Below the pieces are notes generated by a model. That model worked only from the letters and a program-made list of their open reading frames with translations. It ran no database searches and was not told the DNA's origin. A stretch of 64,000 nt of DNA from Clostridium carboxidivorans P7 (GTDB lineage Bacteria; Bacillota; Clostridia; Clostridiales; Clostridiaceae), in NCBI RefSeq assembly GCF_001038625.1, contig NZ_CP011803.1, positions 4,340,001 to 4,404,000 of the forward strand, read 5' to 3'. The position numbers were made by a program, and so were the translations under genes. Below are positions 1 to 9,708 of this stretch, one piece after another (the first letter of the stretch is position 1; each line of letters opens with the position of its first letter).

Positions 1-17
1 CCCCTCTCCATAAATGA

Positions 18-48
18 AGTTAGACAGAAATTTCTCTGCCTAACTTAA
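18..48. terminator. Imperfect inverted repeat, possible terminator
   Basis: Two 12-base arms (AAGTTAGACAGA and TCTGCCTAACTT, one mismatch) enclose a short AT loop about 60 bases past the stop of ctpA. The T-run on the minus strand is weak, so it may instead end a gene lying to the left of the window. Confidence 0.35.
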
Positions 49-105
49 AATCCATAAATATATTATATCTTTATATTTATTTTTAATCAAAATAACAAAT
101 ATCCA

Positions 106-1281
106 CTATTTAACTTTAGTTTTTGCTAGTTCAAGTGCTTTATTAAACTGAGGATCTGAACTTCTATCATAGGCTTTCTTTCTAAGTTCTTCTGGATAAG
201 TTACTGGTACATCTGGCTTTATGCCAACATGATGTATATTCTCTCCATTTGGAGTATAATATTTTGAAACTGTAACCTTCAGTGCAGTTCCATCCCCTGT
301 ATCCAGCATAGTTTGAACAACACCTTTTCCAAAAGTCTTTTCACCAACCAAGGTTCCAATTTTATAATCTCTTATAGCACCTGAGAATATCTCGGAAGCA
401 CTAGCTGAACCACCATTTGTAAGTACTGTAAGAGGTAATCCTACAAAATTTCCTCCACTTGATTTATATTCTTTTTTATTCTTATATTTATCTATGGTAG
501 AAACAATCACTTTATCCTTTGGTAAAAAGTTAGAAACCATATCTACACATTCATTTAAAAGTCCACCAGGATTTCCTCTTAAATCTATTATAAGTGATTT
601 CATTCCTTTTCCTTGAAGTTCACTTAGTTTACTTTGTAGATTTTTGGCTGTATTTTCATCAAACATAGAAATTTGTATGTAACCTACATTTTTATCTACC
701 ATTTCTCCCTTTACTGTAACTAAGTTTATTTTTGCTCTCTTTAGTTTTACATCAAAAACACCTTTACCTGCCCTATTCATAGTTAAGGTAACTTCCGTTC
801 CTTCTTTACCCTTCATTAAGGTAACTGCTCTATCAAGATCTTTTCCTGATACATCAGTATTATTTACTTTCTCAATTTCATCCTTAGGAAGCAATCCTGC
901 TTTTTTAGCTGGCGAATCTTCAAATATATCAGCTATAATAATTTTATCGTCCTTAGCTTGAACTTGTAATCCTACACCACTATAGTTTCCCTCTGTTTGA
1001 GTATTAAATTCATCAAATTCCTTCTTATTCATAAATACTGTATAAGGATCATTTAGTGCACTTGTCATGCCCTTAATAGCTCCTTCTACCAAATCTGATT
1101 CATTTATATTACCATCATAATACTTATACAACGCACTCTCCACTTGAAATAGTTTATAAAACTTACCTATGTTACTATTATTTTGAATATATGATTTTGT
1201 TCCAAATAAAGTAATTGTATTTGTTACAAGTACAGCTACTATAGTTAGTGATATCCACTTCTTCTTATTCAATTCTTCCAC
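106..1281 (-). CDS. ctpA: S41 family C-terminal processing peptidase (CtpA/CtpB-like)
   Basis: A 391-residue serine protease acting outside the membrane. Residues about 10-28 form a signal anchor. A PDZ domain follows around residues 90-180 (GVGLQVQ, SPAKKAGLLPKDEI). The tail-specific protease domain contains the serine box GGSASASEIFSGA and the lysine box GEKTFGKGVVQ that make the Ser/Lys dyad. Length is normal for Gram-positive CtpA/CtpB. It lies downstream of ftsEX, a common clostridial order, but a terminator between ftsX and this gene suggests its own promoter in the roughly 100-base gap. Family members cleave cell-wall hydrolases or sporulation signalling proteins; the substrate here cannot be read from sequence. 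Confidence 0.93.
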   Translation of the reverse strand: MEELNKKKWISLTIVAVLVTNTITLFGTKSYIQNNSNIGKFYKLFQVESALYKYYDGNINESDLVEGAIKGMTSALNDPYTVFMNKKEFDEFNTQTEGNYSGVGLQVQAKDDKIIIADIFEDSPAKKAGLLPKDEIEKVNNTDVSGKDLDRAVTLMKGKEGTEVTLTMNRAGKGVFDVKLKRAKINLVTVKGEMVDKNVGYIQISMFDENTAKNLQSKLSELQGKGMKSLIIDLRGNPGGLLNECVDMVSNFLPKDKVIVSTIDKYKNKKEYKSSGGNFVGLPLTVLTNGGSASASEIFSGAIRDYKIGTLVGEKTFGKGVVQTMLDTGDGTALKVTVSKYYTPNGENIHHVGIKPDVPVTYPEELRKKAYDRSSDPQFNKALELAKTKVK

Positions 1282-1380
1282 CTCTTTGATTTAAAGCTTA
1301 TATACCTATATTATTTATATAAATCTTAAATAATTATAACATTAAAAAAAATAAATTTGCACAAGTATTTATAAAAAATT

Positions 1381-1405
1381 AGCATGCAGTATTAAACTGC
1401 ATGCT
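1381..1405 (-). terminator. Rho-independent terminator after ftsX
   Basis: Perfect 10-base arms AGCATGCAGT / ACTGCATGCT with a 5-base loop, followed on the minus strand by a T-rich tail. It lies directly behind the ftsX stop and separates ftsEX from ctpA. Confidence 0.8.
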
Positions 1406-1407
1406 TA

Positions 1408-2295
1408 CTAAACATCTAAAAACTTTCTTATAGAAGAAATACTGCCTGCTGCTCCTATAATCATACCTACTAATATAAATAAGCCAAGAATGTTAATTAA
1501 AACATATTGAGGTTCAACTAATTGAATCATAACTAATCCTGATGAAACTTTTGCATAAGCCATCCTATAAGCATAATATAAAATTATATCTGCTACTATA
1601 CCGCCTACAACTCCAATCATCATACCTTCAATTATAAATGGCCATCTTATAAACCAATCTGTAGCTCCTATATATTTCATTATACCTATTTCTCTTCTTC
1701 TTGAATATACTGTAAGCTTTATAGTATTTCCTATTAGGAATAATGAAACTCCCATTAGTATTACAAACATTACGCTTCCAACCCATTTTATAGTTTTTGT
1801 TATTGTTATAATCTTGTTTACAATATCTCTGCCATCTTTTATTTCATCTATGCCTGGCATACCTTTTATTCCACTTACAACATTAGATACTACTTCCGGC
1901 TTTTGAACCTTTATTATGTATGAATTAGGCATAGGATTGTCCTTATCTAATCCGTCCAATAATCCTTTATTTTGTTCTCCTAGTTGCTTTCTGAATTTTT
2001 CTATAGCTTGAGCCTTACTTTCATAGCTAACATCTTCTACTCCGTCTACATCTTTTATCTTCTTTTCTATATCCCTTTGCTGTAACATAGTTATATTATC
2101 TTTCAATATAACTTTTACTTCTACTCTTGACTCTACTTCAAGTATTCCTTGATTAACATTTTGTATAGTAAGCCAGAAAACTCCCAATATAAAAAGAGTT
2201 GCTGCGACAGTTGCTGCTGCACTACTTATGGTTTTGTTTCTCTTTAAGCTTTTTAAAGCATCTACTATAGAAAACTTAATTGTACTAATCCTCAT
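1408..2295 (-). CDS. ftsX: Cell division ABC transporter permease FtsX
   Basis: About 295 residues, membrane component of FtsEX, which links septal or peripheral wall synthesis to activation of peptidoglycan hydrolases. There is one N-terminal membrane segment (around residues 24-45), an extracellular domain of about 120 residues, and three C-terminal segments typical of MacB/FtsX permeases (KYIGATDWFIRWPF precedes a helix). I chose the ATG at 2295 because GGGGTG lies 9 bases upstream; a GTG 12 bases earlier is possible. The start overlaps the ftsE stop by 11 bases, so the two are translationally coupled. Confidence 0.93.
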   Translation of the reverse strand: MRISTIKFSIVDALKSLKRNKTISSAAATVAATLFILGVFWLTIQNVNQGILEVESRVEVKVILKDNITMLQQRDIEKKIKDVDGVEDVSYESKAQAIEKFRKQLGEQNKGLLDGLDKDNPMPNSYIIKVQKPEVVSNVVSGIKGMPGIDEIKDGRDIVNKIITITKTIKWVGSVMFVILMGVSLFLIGNTIKLTVYSRRREIGIMKYIGATDWFIRWPFIIEGMMIGVVGGIVADIILYYAYRMAYAKVSSGLVMIQLVEPQYVLINILGLFILVGMIIGAAGSISSIRKFLDV

Positions 2296-2971
2296 ATCCG
2301 TATGCACCCCTTTTCTCGTCTCTTACTATAACTCCTTTTTCTATGGCTATAACCCTTTTTCTCATACTGTCTACTATATCTTTGGCATGAGTCGCCATAA
2401 CAACAGTAGTTCCTGCACGACTTATATCATTTAAAGTTTGCATAATATCCATTGAAGTTTCGGGATCCAAGTTTCCTGTAGGTTCATCAGCAATTAATAT
2501 TGATGGGCTATTTACTATAGCTCTTGCTAATGATATTCTTTGCTGTTCTCCTCCTGATAACTCATGTGGAAAAGCCTTGTATTTATTAGCTAGTCCCACA
2601 AGAGATAAAACTACTGGTACCTTTTTTCTTATCTCTTTTAAAGGTGCTTCTACTACTCTCATTGCAAATGCTACATTTTCATAAACATTTAATGTAGGAA
2701 TTAACCTAAAATCCTGAAAAACCACTCCTATTTTTCTTCTATAATATGGTATTGATTTTCTCTTTAGATTTGTTATATCTGTATTATTTACTATTATGTT
2801 TCCACTAGTTACGTCAACTTCTTTTAGCAAAATTTTTATAAAGGTAGATTTTCCTGCTCCACTTGGTCCTACTAAAAATACGAATTCCCCTTTTTCTATA
2901 TTTACATTCACATTGGACAGGGCAAATATATTATTATTATAAACTTTGCTTACATTATTAAACTGTATCAT
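2285..2971 (-). CDS. ftsE: Cell division ABC transporter ATP-binding protein FtsE
   Basis: A 228-residue ABC ATPase with Walker A GPSGAGKST (about residues 36-44), signature LSGGEQQR and Walker B ILIADEPTGNLD, followed by the switch histidine in ATHAKD. The opening MIQFNNVSKVY is typical of FtsE. It is the first gene of the ftsE-ftsX pair and overlaps ftsX by 11 bases. FtsE uses ATP turnover to signal through FtsX and is not thought to transport a solute. Confidence 0.95.
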   Translation of the reverse strand: MIQFNNVSKVYNNNIFALSNVNVNIEKGEFVFLVGPSGAGKSTFIKILLKEVDVTSGNIIVNNTDITNLKRKSIPYYRRKIGVVFQDFRLIPTLNVYENVAFAMRVVEAPLKEIRKKVPVVLSLVGLANKYKAFPHELSGGEQQRISLARAIVNSPSILIADEPTGNLDPETSMDIMQTLNDISRAGTTVVMATHAKDIVDSMRKRVIAIEKGVIVRDEKRGAYGYED

Positions 2972-3141
2972 TTAAACATCTCCTTACATGCATATTAAGT
3001 TTACATAGCTTTTCTGCATTGCTAAAAATATTATAACATAATACGACATTAAATAAAAAACTATTATGCTAATTTTTTGTTAATAAAATGATACATTTAT
3101 GGCAACCTAGTCCTGAAATTTTAATTTATTTAAATTAAAAA

Positions 3142-3168
3142 TGGTGGTATTTCTAATAAATACCACCA
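3142..3168 (-). terminator. Terminator after the transketolase pair
   Basis: Perfect 11-base arms TGGTGGTATTT / AAATACCACCA with a 5-base loop, then a T-rich run on the minus strand. It lies just beyond the stop at 3182. Confidence 0.85.
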
Positions 3169-3181
3169 CTTACATAATGTT

Positions 3182-4123
3182 TTATTTCAAGCTTAATCCT
3201 TTTTTAACTGCTTTTACTATATCGTCTGAAGTTAATCCATAAGCTTTTAAAAGTTCTGCAGGCTTTCCGCTTTCTCCAAAAGTATCCTTTATTCCTACTC
3301 TTACTACTGGTGTAGGAAGATTTTCACTTAACACTTCACATACAGCAGAGCCTAATCCACCTATTATACTGTGTTCTTCAGCAGTTATTACAACTCCTGT
3401 TTCTCTTGCTGAATTTATTATAGCATCTTTATCTATAGGTTTTATTGTATGTATGTTTACAATTTTAACCTTTATTCCCTCTTCTGAAAGAGTATTATAT
3501 GCTTCTAATGCCGCATCTACCATTATACCTGTAGCAATTATAGTTGCTTCTTTTCCTTCTCTCAATGTTACGGCTTTTCCTAGCTCAAATTTATAATCAG
3601 GTCTATCATTTATAACTGGAACACCTGATCTGCCAAGTCTAACATAGCAAGGTCCTTTAAGTTCACTTACAGCTTTAATTACAGCTTCTGTTTCTACTGC
3701 ATCACTTGGGCATATTACTGTCATATTAGGTACACTTCTCATTAATGAAATATCCTCTACAGATTGGTGAGATGCTCCATCTTCTCCAACTGTTATTCCT
3801 GCATGAGTTGCACATATTTTTACATTTAACTTTGGATAGCATATAGAATTTCTTATCTGTTCAAAAGCTCTTCCTGCAGCAAACATAGCAAAACTGCTTA
3901 CAAAAGGTATTTTTCCACAAGTTGACATTCCAGCTGCTACTGCCATCATATTACCTTCTGCAATTCCCATGTTTATAAATCTTTCGGGACAAACCTTTTT
4001 AAATTCTGCAGTTTTAGTTGATTTTGATAAATCCGCATCAAGTACAACTATATTTTCATTTTCCTGGCCTATTTTTGCTAAAGCTTTTCCGTAAGCTTCC
4101 CTTGTTGCTATTTTATTAGACAT
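3182..4123 (-). CDS. Transketolase, C-terminal subunit
   Basis: A 313-residue protein covering the pyrimidine-binding and C-terminal domains of transketolase. The PYR domain includes the conserved glutamate region FINMGIAEGNMM and the segment THAGITVGEDGASHQSVEDI. Together with the preceding gene it would form a complete TPP enzyme of the non-oxidative pentose phosphate pathway, transferring two-carbon units between sugar phosphates. Split transketolases are usual in clostridia and archaea. The start overlaps the stop of the N-terminal subunit by one base (TAATG), indicating coupled translation. A TPP-dependent acetoin or 1-deoxyxylulose enzyme is less likely because the partner matches TktN. 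Confidence 0.93.
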   Translation of the reverse strand: MSNKIATREAYGKALAKIGQENENIVVLDADLSKSTKTAEFKKVCPERFINMGIAEGNMMAVAAGMSTCGKIPFVSSFAMFAAGRAFEQIRNSICYPKLNVKICATHAGITVGEDGASHQSVEDISLMRSVPNMTVICPSDAVETEAVIKAVSELKGPCYVRLGRSGVPVINDRPDYKFELGKAVTLREGKEATIIATGIMVDAALEAYNTLSEEGIKVKIVNIHTIKPIDKDAIINSARETGVVITAEEHSIIGGLGSAVCEVLSENLPTPVVRVGIKDTFGESGKPAELLKAYGLTSDDIVKAVKKGLSLK

Positions 4124-4947
4124 TATTCTTCACCTCCAATTTCCTTTAAAGCCTGCTCGCATTGTTCCATGCTTGGAGCATTTCCATGCCAGCCTACTTG
4201 ATTTTCCATAAAGGATACACCTTTACCTTTTATAGTTTTACATACTATCATTGTTGGCTTTCCTTTTACAGTTTTAGCCTTTTCTATAGCATCAATTAAT
4301 TCTTCAAAACTATGTCCATCTACTTCTAATACATTCCATCTAAAAGCTGCAAATTTATCAGCAATAGGTTCTGCTGACATTACATCTTTACATGGTCCAT
4401 CTATCTGAAGTCCATTATAATCAACAAAAGCAGTAAGATTATCTAGCTTATATTGAGCTGCTGCCATTGATGCTTCCCAAACTTCTCCTTCTTCTAGTTC
4501 TCCATCTCCAAGTAATGTATATACTCTGTAATCCTTTTTATCCAATTTTCCAGCTATAGCCATACCAACTGCTGCAGATATTCCCTGTCCTAATGATCCT
4601 GTAGACATATCTACCCCTGGTACTTCATTCATGTTAGGATGACCTTGAAGAATTGATCCAAGCTTTCTAAGCTTTTTTAATTCTGCTACATCAAAATATC
4701 CTTTTCTTGCAAGCGTACTGTATAATACAGGTGCAGCATGACCTTTAGAAAGGACAAATCTATCCCTATTTGAATTTCTTGCATCTTCGGGATTTACATT
4801 CATTTCATTGAAGTATAATGTAGTTAAAACTTCTACTGCAGATAAAGATCCGCCTGGATGTCCTGAACCTGATTCAGTTAGCATCATTACAATATCTTTT
4901 CTAACTTGCTGAGCTACTTTTTTAAGTTCTTCTATATTTTTTTTCAC
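4123..4947 (-). CDS. Transketolase, N-terminal subunit
   Basis: A 274-residue TPP-binding half of transketolase. It shows GHPGGSLSAVEVLTTLYF, SKGHAAPVLYS, the TPP/Mg motif GDGELEEGEVWEA with the later asparagine (VDYNGLQIDG), and a final GWHGNAP block. An AGGTTGAG-like ribosome site precedes the ATG. It is the first gene of a two-gene operon ended by the terminator at 3142-3168. Confidence 0.94.
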   Translation of the reverse strand: MKKNIEELKKVAQQVRKDIVMMLTESGSGHPGGSLSAVEVLTTLYFNEMNVNPEDARNSNRDRFVLSKGHAAPVLYSTLARKGYFDVAELKKLRKLGSILQGHPNMNEVPGVDMSTGSLGQGISAAVGMAIAGKLDKKDYRVYTLLGDGELEEGEVWEASMAAAQYKLDNLTAFVDYNGLQIDGPCKDVMSAEPIADKFAAFRWNVLEVDGHSFEELIDAIEKAKTVKGKPTMIVCKTIKGKGVSFMENQVGWHGNAPSMEQCEQALKEIGGEE

Positions 4948-5028
4948 AATCTCAACCTCCTAATAAGCAAACAATTGCAATCTACCTATTATTTTATCAC
5001 AAAACCTAATTTTTATATACACAAAAAA

Positions 5029-5049
5029 ATAGGGATTTAAAATCCCTAT
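5029..5049 (-). terminator. Terminator after mazF
   Basis: Perfect 10-base arms ATAGGGATTT / AAATCCCTAT almost without loop bases beyond the AT pair, followed on the minus strand by seven T residues. It sits 11 bases past the mazF stop. Confidence 0.85.
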
Positions 5050-5059
5050 CTTAAGCTTA

Positions 5060-5407
5060 TCACAAGCCCACACTTACTAAAAGTGCATCATCTACTTTTT
5101 TCATATCTATATCTGTCATATGACCTATTTTTTCTTTCAATCTTCTTTTATCTAGAGTTCTTATCTGTTCAAGCAATACTACCGAATCTTTATTAAGTCC
5201 ATAGGCTTCCGATGAAATTTCCACATGAGTTGGAAGTTTTGCCTTATTTATCTGGGAAGTAATTGCTGCTACTATTACCGTAGGACTGTATTTATTACCA
5301 ACATCATTTTGAATAATGATTACTGGTCTTATTCCTCCTTGTTCAGACCCCACTACAGGGCTTAAATCAGCATAAAATATATCTCCTCTTTTTACTATTG
5401 TTGTCAT
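5060..5407 (-). CDS. mazF: Type II toxin, MazF/PemK endoribonuclease (NdoA-like)
   Basis: A 115-residue toxin with the family hallmarks: [20 protein letters not shown] with the catalytic Arg region [12 protein letters not shown], and the threonine of AAITSQ. Close in form to Bacillus EndoA, which cuts mRNA at U-rich pentamers; the exact recognition site is not predictable. The start lies inside the antitoxin gene, giving a 41-base overlap and coupled translation. The alr, mazE, mazF order is the usual Firmicute chromosomal arrangement, so this is probably a core rather than mobile system. Confidence 0.95.
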   Translation of the reverse strand: MTTIVKRGDIFYADLSPVVGSEQGGIRPVIIIQNDVGNKYSPTVIVAAITSQINKAKLPTHVEISSEAYGLNKDSVVLLEQIRTLDKRRLKEKIGHMTDIDMKKVDDALLVSVGL

Positions 5408-5684
5408 CAGCTAAATCACTCTCCGAAAGCTTTGCTTCATATTCTTTAAAATCTTTCATGTCATTTGCAAAGCCCATTTCTGCAAATTCTAGATTAAGTT
5501 GTGCCATCTCCTTATAACCTTTTTCCATTGCTGATATATTTGATCTCTTTTTCTCTTTAATATATAATATGATAGCTTCTCGAATAAATTCACTGCTTTT
5601 TTTGCAATCTTCTTGAAGTACTTTATTCAATTCATTATAGAGTGTTTCTGAGAGGTTTACCACTAATCTCTTTGAATTTGACAT
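5367..5684 (-). CDS. mazE: Ribbon-helix-helix antitoxin (EndoAI/MazE-like)
   Basis: A 105-residue CopG/RHH protein. The N-terminal [20 protein letters not shown] is the DNA-binding strand and first helix, followed by [13 protein letters not shown]. The charged C-terminal half is the likely toxin-wrapping segment. It precedes and overlaps mazF by 41 bases, the standard antitoxin-first order, and would autorepress the pair. The last twenty residues are encoded by the overlap region and may be poorly conserved. Confidence 0.88.
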   Translation of the reverse strand: MSNSKRLVVNLSETLYNELNKVLQEDCKKSSEFIREAIILYIKEKKRSNISAMEKGYKEMAQLNLEFAEMGFANDMKDFKEYEAKLSESDLADDNNSKKRRYILC

Positions 5685-6127
5685 ATAAAAATTAATACCT
5701 CCTATTAACTTAAGCGAAATATATACATATAAATTATAGTCCTAAAGCCATTAATGTGTCAAAGAAATTATCTGTATTTTCCCCATTTTTCTACTTGTAT
5801 TTTTTACAAATAATCTCTTATTATTGCAAATATATTGTACTATTATGTATTATAAACATACAATTTTAATTTAATATGTACTACGTATAAATTAATAAAA
5901 AGCGATTTAATATATATCTCTATAAAGTATTATATCCAAATATACCTATATTTAATATATTATAAAAAATAAATTTATTTATCCGCACGGCTATTAATTA
6001 TTTAACTTACATAAAATAATAAATAAATAGTTACTGGATATTTTACCAAGCATAATTAAAATTTTCATAGAGACTGCACACTTAATTTAAATATATGTAA
6101 TTTTTGTGGAATTTATAATTATTATTA
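5685..6127. other. Non-coding AT-rich gap between mazE and alr
   Basis: About 440 very AT-rich bases. No gene, riboswitch or repeat could be supported. It presumably holds the mazEF promoter. Confidence 0.5.
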
Positions 6128-6156
6128 GACAGTAAAGGAAACTTTCCTTTACTGTC
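6128..6156 (-). terminator. Terminator after alr
   Basis: Long perfect inverted repeat with arms GACAGTAAAGGAAA / TTTCCTTTACTGTC, about 20 bases past the alr stop. The T tail on the minus strand is interrupted (TAATAATAATT), so termination may be partial. Confidence 0.65.
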
Positions 6157-6176
6157 TTGCAAAAAACTATTTGAAA

Positions 6177-7337
6177 TTATATATAGTTTCTAACCTTGAT
6201 GATTTTTCCATCTTTAATATAAACTCTAGGAACTCTTTTACTTATCATGCACAATAATTCATAATTAATGGTTCCCAACATTGGAGCCATATCATCAACA
6301 TCAAATTTAAGTGTTCCATCACTTCCCATAAGTATTACTTCGTCTCCTACTTTTACATCTTCTATTTCAGTAATATCTATCATGCATTGATCCATACATA
6401 TGTTTCCTACTACTGGTGCAAACTTTCCATTAATTATAACTTTTGCTTTTCCAGATAGCATTCTAGTATATCCATCTGCATATCCTACTGGTAATGTAGC
6501 AATAACACTCTTTCTTTCAGTTCTAAATTTTCTTCCATACCCTATATATTCACCCTTTTCAAGAGTTTTTATGTGCATTATATCTGCTTTCCAAGTCATA
6601 ACCGGTTTTATATCTAACATTTTCTTATCAACTTCTGTTGATGGATAATATCCATAAAGTATTATTCCAGGCCTTGCTCCTTCATAATGTGTTTCTGGCA
6701 ATTCCATTATTGCCGCACTATTAGCTATATCTCTCATATTTATTTTTACGCCTTTTTCTTGCAGCTTTTCACAGAAGTAATTATACTTTTCAAACTGTTT
6801 ATGAGAATAATCCTTGTCCAATTCATCAGCAGTGCAAAAATGTGAGAATAAACTTTCTATTTCAATATTAGGAAGTTTGCTTATTTTGTATACCTCTTCT
6901 ATGCTATCTTCATTAGGCAAGAAACCAATTCTACCCATACCGGTATCTACTGCCACATGTATCTTAGCAACTTTATCTTTAGCTTGTGCTGCTTTAGATA
7001 ACTCACTAGCATACTCATAAGAAGTTACTGCAGGCTCTATATCATATTCTAATAAATCATCCATTAGTGTATTTGGTGTAAGTCCCAATATCATTATATG
7101 ACAGGAGATCCCACTCTTTCTCAACTCAATGCCTTCACTTAATACAGCTACAGCTAGCCTTGTAGCACCATTTTCTAAAAGTACTGGGGCTACCTCTAAA
7201 GCACCATGACCATAAGCATCAGCTTTTACGACACCTATTAGCTCCTTACTTTTTGATTTTTTTCTAATACTTTTCATGTTATATGTAAGGTTATCCAAGT
7301 CAACCTCCACCCATGTAGATCTAAAATTTCTAAACAT
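6177..7337 (-). CDS. alr: Alanine racemase
   Basis: About 386 residues. Converts L-alanine to D-alanine for peptidoglycan. The PLP lysine sits in ELIGVVKADAYGHGA, the second catalytic tyrosine region is IGYGRKFRTER, and PVVGNICMDQCMID is the conserved C-terminal barrel motif. I used the ATG at 7337 with GGGTGGG upstream rather than an earlier ATG 54 bases upstream, since MFRNFRSTWVEVDLDN matches the family N-terminus. A lipoprotein gene of GerS type lies directly upstream, the arrangement known for alr2 in Clostridioides difficile. An additional biosynthetic or spore-specific racemase elsewhere cannot be excluded. Confidence 0.96.
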   Translation of the reverse strand: MFRNFRSTWVEVDLDNLTYNMKSIRKKSKSKELIGVVKADAYGHGALEVAPVLLENGATRLAVAVLSEGIELRKSGISCHIMILGLTPNTLMDDLLEYDIEPAVTSYEYASELSKAAQAKDKVAKIHVAVDTGMGRIGFLPNEDSIEEVYKISKLPNIEIESLFSHFCTADELDKDYSHKQFEKYNYFCEKLQEKGVKINMRDIANSAAIMELPETHYEGARPGIILYGYYPSTEVDKKMLDIKPVMTWKADIMHIKTLEKGEYIGYGRKFRTERKSVIATLPVGYADGYTRMLSGKAKVIINGKFAPVVGNICMDQCMIDITEIEDVKVGDEVILMGSDGTLKFDVDDMAPMLGTINYELLCMISKRVPRVYIKDGKIIKVRNYI

Positions 7338-7502
7338 AAATATCCCACCCTTCCAAAATAAAGTAAAAATTTTAATATGTTTTCCATACATATTAATTAT
7401 ACAATATTTTTAATACATATATCATTCAAATTGTTTAAAAAATTAAATTTATTTCAATTTTAATAACTCAACCTTGCAAAATTCACACAAAATTTAGCTT
7501 TT

Positions 7503-8111
7503 CTAATCTATAACAAATAAATTCTTATTCAATTCCGTATTAAAATTGAAATTAGAATATTCTACTTTAATTTTTTCACTATCTTTCCAATCATATATGC
7601 TCAAGTGTTCCGGTTTTTCATTATCTACATTTATATACAGATTAGCCTTACTAATATTTTTATTATTACCTGGAATATCCAAACCTATAACTTCATATTT
7701 TTTATTATTTATAGTTTTTAAAGATACTTTTATTTTTTCATTAGTATAAATAAGACCTATATATTCACCTATAAAGCTCAATTTAAATACACTATCAAAA
7801 CTTTTATCCGTACTATACTTAAATCCACTTTTTAAATCTTTTACAAATATATTATTATCCTTGTACACCATTATTCTATTATTTTCAAGTTCAAATCTAT
7901 ATCCATATCTTTTATCATAAAATTGTTTTCCTTTATAACTTACAGTTTGTTTATCATTCTGTATTTTCATATCCACATCGCAGCTATAACTATCTAGATT
8001 TTTAAAATTCTGAATAATTTTTTCTGATTTATCCTCATTATTCTTGCATCCTGATAATAACAAAAAAAATAAAAAGAACATAGTAGTTACTATTAATAAT
8101 TTTCTTCTCAT
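7503..8111 (-). CDS. GerS-like lipoprotein
   Basis: About 202 residues with a lipoprotein signal peptide ending in a LLLSGC lipobox, then a beta-rich domain built of repeated short strands resembling LolA/GerS folds (SYSCDVDMKIQNDKQTVSYKGKQ). I chose the ATG at 8111 because GGGGGAA lies a few bases upstream. In C. difficile, GerS is needed for cortex hydrolysis during germination and is encoded next to alr2; here the same neighbourhood is seen, which is the main reason for the assignment. The fold match is by eye; another sporulation lipoprotein is possible. Confidence 0.65.
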   Translation of the reverse strand: MRRKLLIVTTMFFLFFLLLSGCKNNEDKSEKIIQNFKNLDSYSCDVDMKIQNDKQTVSYKGKQFYDKRYGYRFELENNRIMVYKDNNIFVKDLKSGFKYSTDKSFDSVFKLSFIGEYIGLIYTNEKIKVSLKTINNKKYEVIGLDIPGNNKNISKANLYINVDNEKPEHLSIYDWKDSEKIKVEYSNFNFNTELNKNLFVID

Positions 8112-8208
8112 CTTATTCCCCCTAAAAAACATTTATAATAGAGAGTATTAATTCATCATTAATAATATTCCTATATGTTCTTTTATAATAAGCTTTAAAT
8201 GTTATTCT

Positions 8209-9708
8209 CTATTCTTGTAATTCTTTAATTATAAATGGTATGTTATTTAATACATGTGTAGCATTTACACAAAACATTTCTTTTGACAGTACCTCACCAC
8301 AATATCCATGAATAAAAGCTGATATACAAGCTGAATCCATACTATTATATCCTTGACCTATGAACGAAGCTATCATGCCCGTAAGACAATCCCCCATTCC
8401 TCCTGAAGCCATAGAACTATTCCCTGTAGGATTAATTATTGTACTATTCCCATCTGTAATTATAGTGTTATATCCTTTCAAAAGTATTACAACTTTATTC
8501 TCCTTAGCAAAAGCTTGAGATACCTCTAATCTATGTTCCTTTATATAATCTATAGACAAACCTGTTATCCTTGACATTTCTCCTAAATGAGGAGTTAAAA
8601 TAATTTGGCAGTTTCTATGTGCTAAAATATCTAAATTATCTTTCAGTACATTTATAGCATCTGCATCTATAACTACTGGATTTTTAGCCCTATTTAAAAC
8701 ATTTTTCAATATATTAAGGGTACCTTCGTTATTTCCCATGCCTGGTCCTATAGCTATAGCATCACTTTTATCTACAAGCTCTTTAATTCTATTTTCTTCT
8801 TCAAAAGAAACAGTCATAGCTTCTACTAACTTGGAACTTAGTATAGGTTGAATTTCTTTATGACAACATAGTGTTACGAGGCCTGCTCCACTTCTCACAG
8901 CACCTTCTGAACAAATATATGCTGCTCCAGTAAATCCTTGCGATCCTGCAAATATAGTAACCTTTCCATAATCACCCTTGTAACAATACTTATCCCTTTT
9001 TATCAAATTATTTTTTATCATATTTCTATCCATAATAAATTCATTATTATGAAACTTATTTATGGCACTCTTTGGTATTCCTATTTTCTCTATAATTATT
9101 TTTCCTGTCACTTTGTCTGTTCCATAGTTTAAAAATCCTCTTTTATACAGTTCAAAAGATACAGTTTTATTAGCCCTTATACATTTACCTAATATCTTTC
9201 CTGTATTGCTATCAAAACCTGATGGAGCATCTACCGAAATAATGTACTTGCTATTTTCATTAATTATAGATATAACCGACTCAAATATACCTTCTACATT
9301 TCTTGATAATCCTGTTCCAAAAATGGCATCTATGGTTACTTGATTTCTTTCTATACAATCTCTTAATTCATTAATATCTTCTAAATTATCTACTTTATTA
9401 ATATTGATTCCCATATTCTTTAATATATCATAATTAATTTTACAGTCAGGCTTCATATTTTCTTTTCCGCCTACTAAAAATACTTCCACATTTTTGTTCA
9501 AAATATGTAAATGCCTTGCTATAGCAAATCCATCTCCACCGTTATTTCCTTTAGTACACACTATACAAAAACTATCATACTTGTCTAGATCTATATTCTT
9601 TACAACTTTTAAAGCTGCATTTTCCATTAAAACAATTCCAGGTATATGTAATTCATTTATGCAATAACTATCTATCAGCCTCATTATTTCTGATGTTGCA
9701 ATCTTCAA
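8209..9708 (-). CDS. nnr: Bifunctional NAD(P)HX epimerase / ADP-dependent dehydratase
   Basis: A 499-residue fusion that repairs hydrated NADH and NADPH. The N-terminal YjeF epimerase domain (residues 1-210) has CTKGNNGGDGFAIARHL and ISVDAPSGFDSNTG. The C-terminal YjeF/YjeF-like kinase-fold dehydratase (about 225-495) has GDYGKVTIFAGSQGFTGAA, AIGPGMG and the catalytic block NPTGNSSMASGGMGDCLTGMI. Length is normal for the fused form. The start overlaps acpS by 41 bases; this acpS-nnr pairing is widespread in Firmicutes. Confidence 0.95.
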   Translation of the reverse strand: MKIATSEIMRLIDSYCINELHIPGIVLMENAALKVVKNIDLDKYDSFCIVCTKGNNGGDGFAIARHLHILNKNVEVFLVGGKENMKPDCKINYDILKNMGININKVDNLEDINELRDCIERNQVTIDAIFGTGLSRNVEGIFESVISIINENSKYIISVDAPSGFDSNTGKILGKCIRANKTVSFELYKRGFLNYGTDKVTGKIIIEKIGIPKSAINKFHNNEFIMDRNMIKNNLIKRDKYCYKGDYGKVTIFAGSQGFTGAAYICSEGAVRSGAGLVTLCCHKEIQPILSSKLVEAMTVSFEEENRIKELVDKSDAIAIGPGMGNNEGTLNILKNVLNRAKNPVVIDADAINVLKDNLDILAHRNCQIILTPHLGEMSRITGLSIDYIKEHRLEVSQAFAKENKVVILLKGYNTIITDGNSTIINPTGNSSMASGGMGDCLTGMIASFIGQGYNSMDSACISAFIHGYCGEVLSKEMFCVNATHVLNNIPFIIKELQE

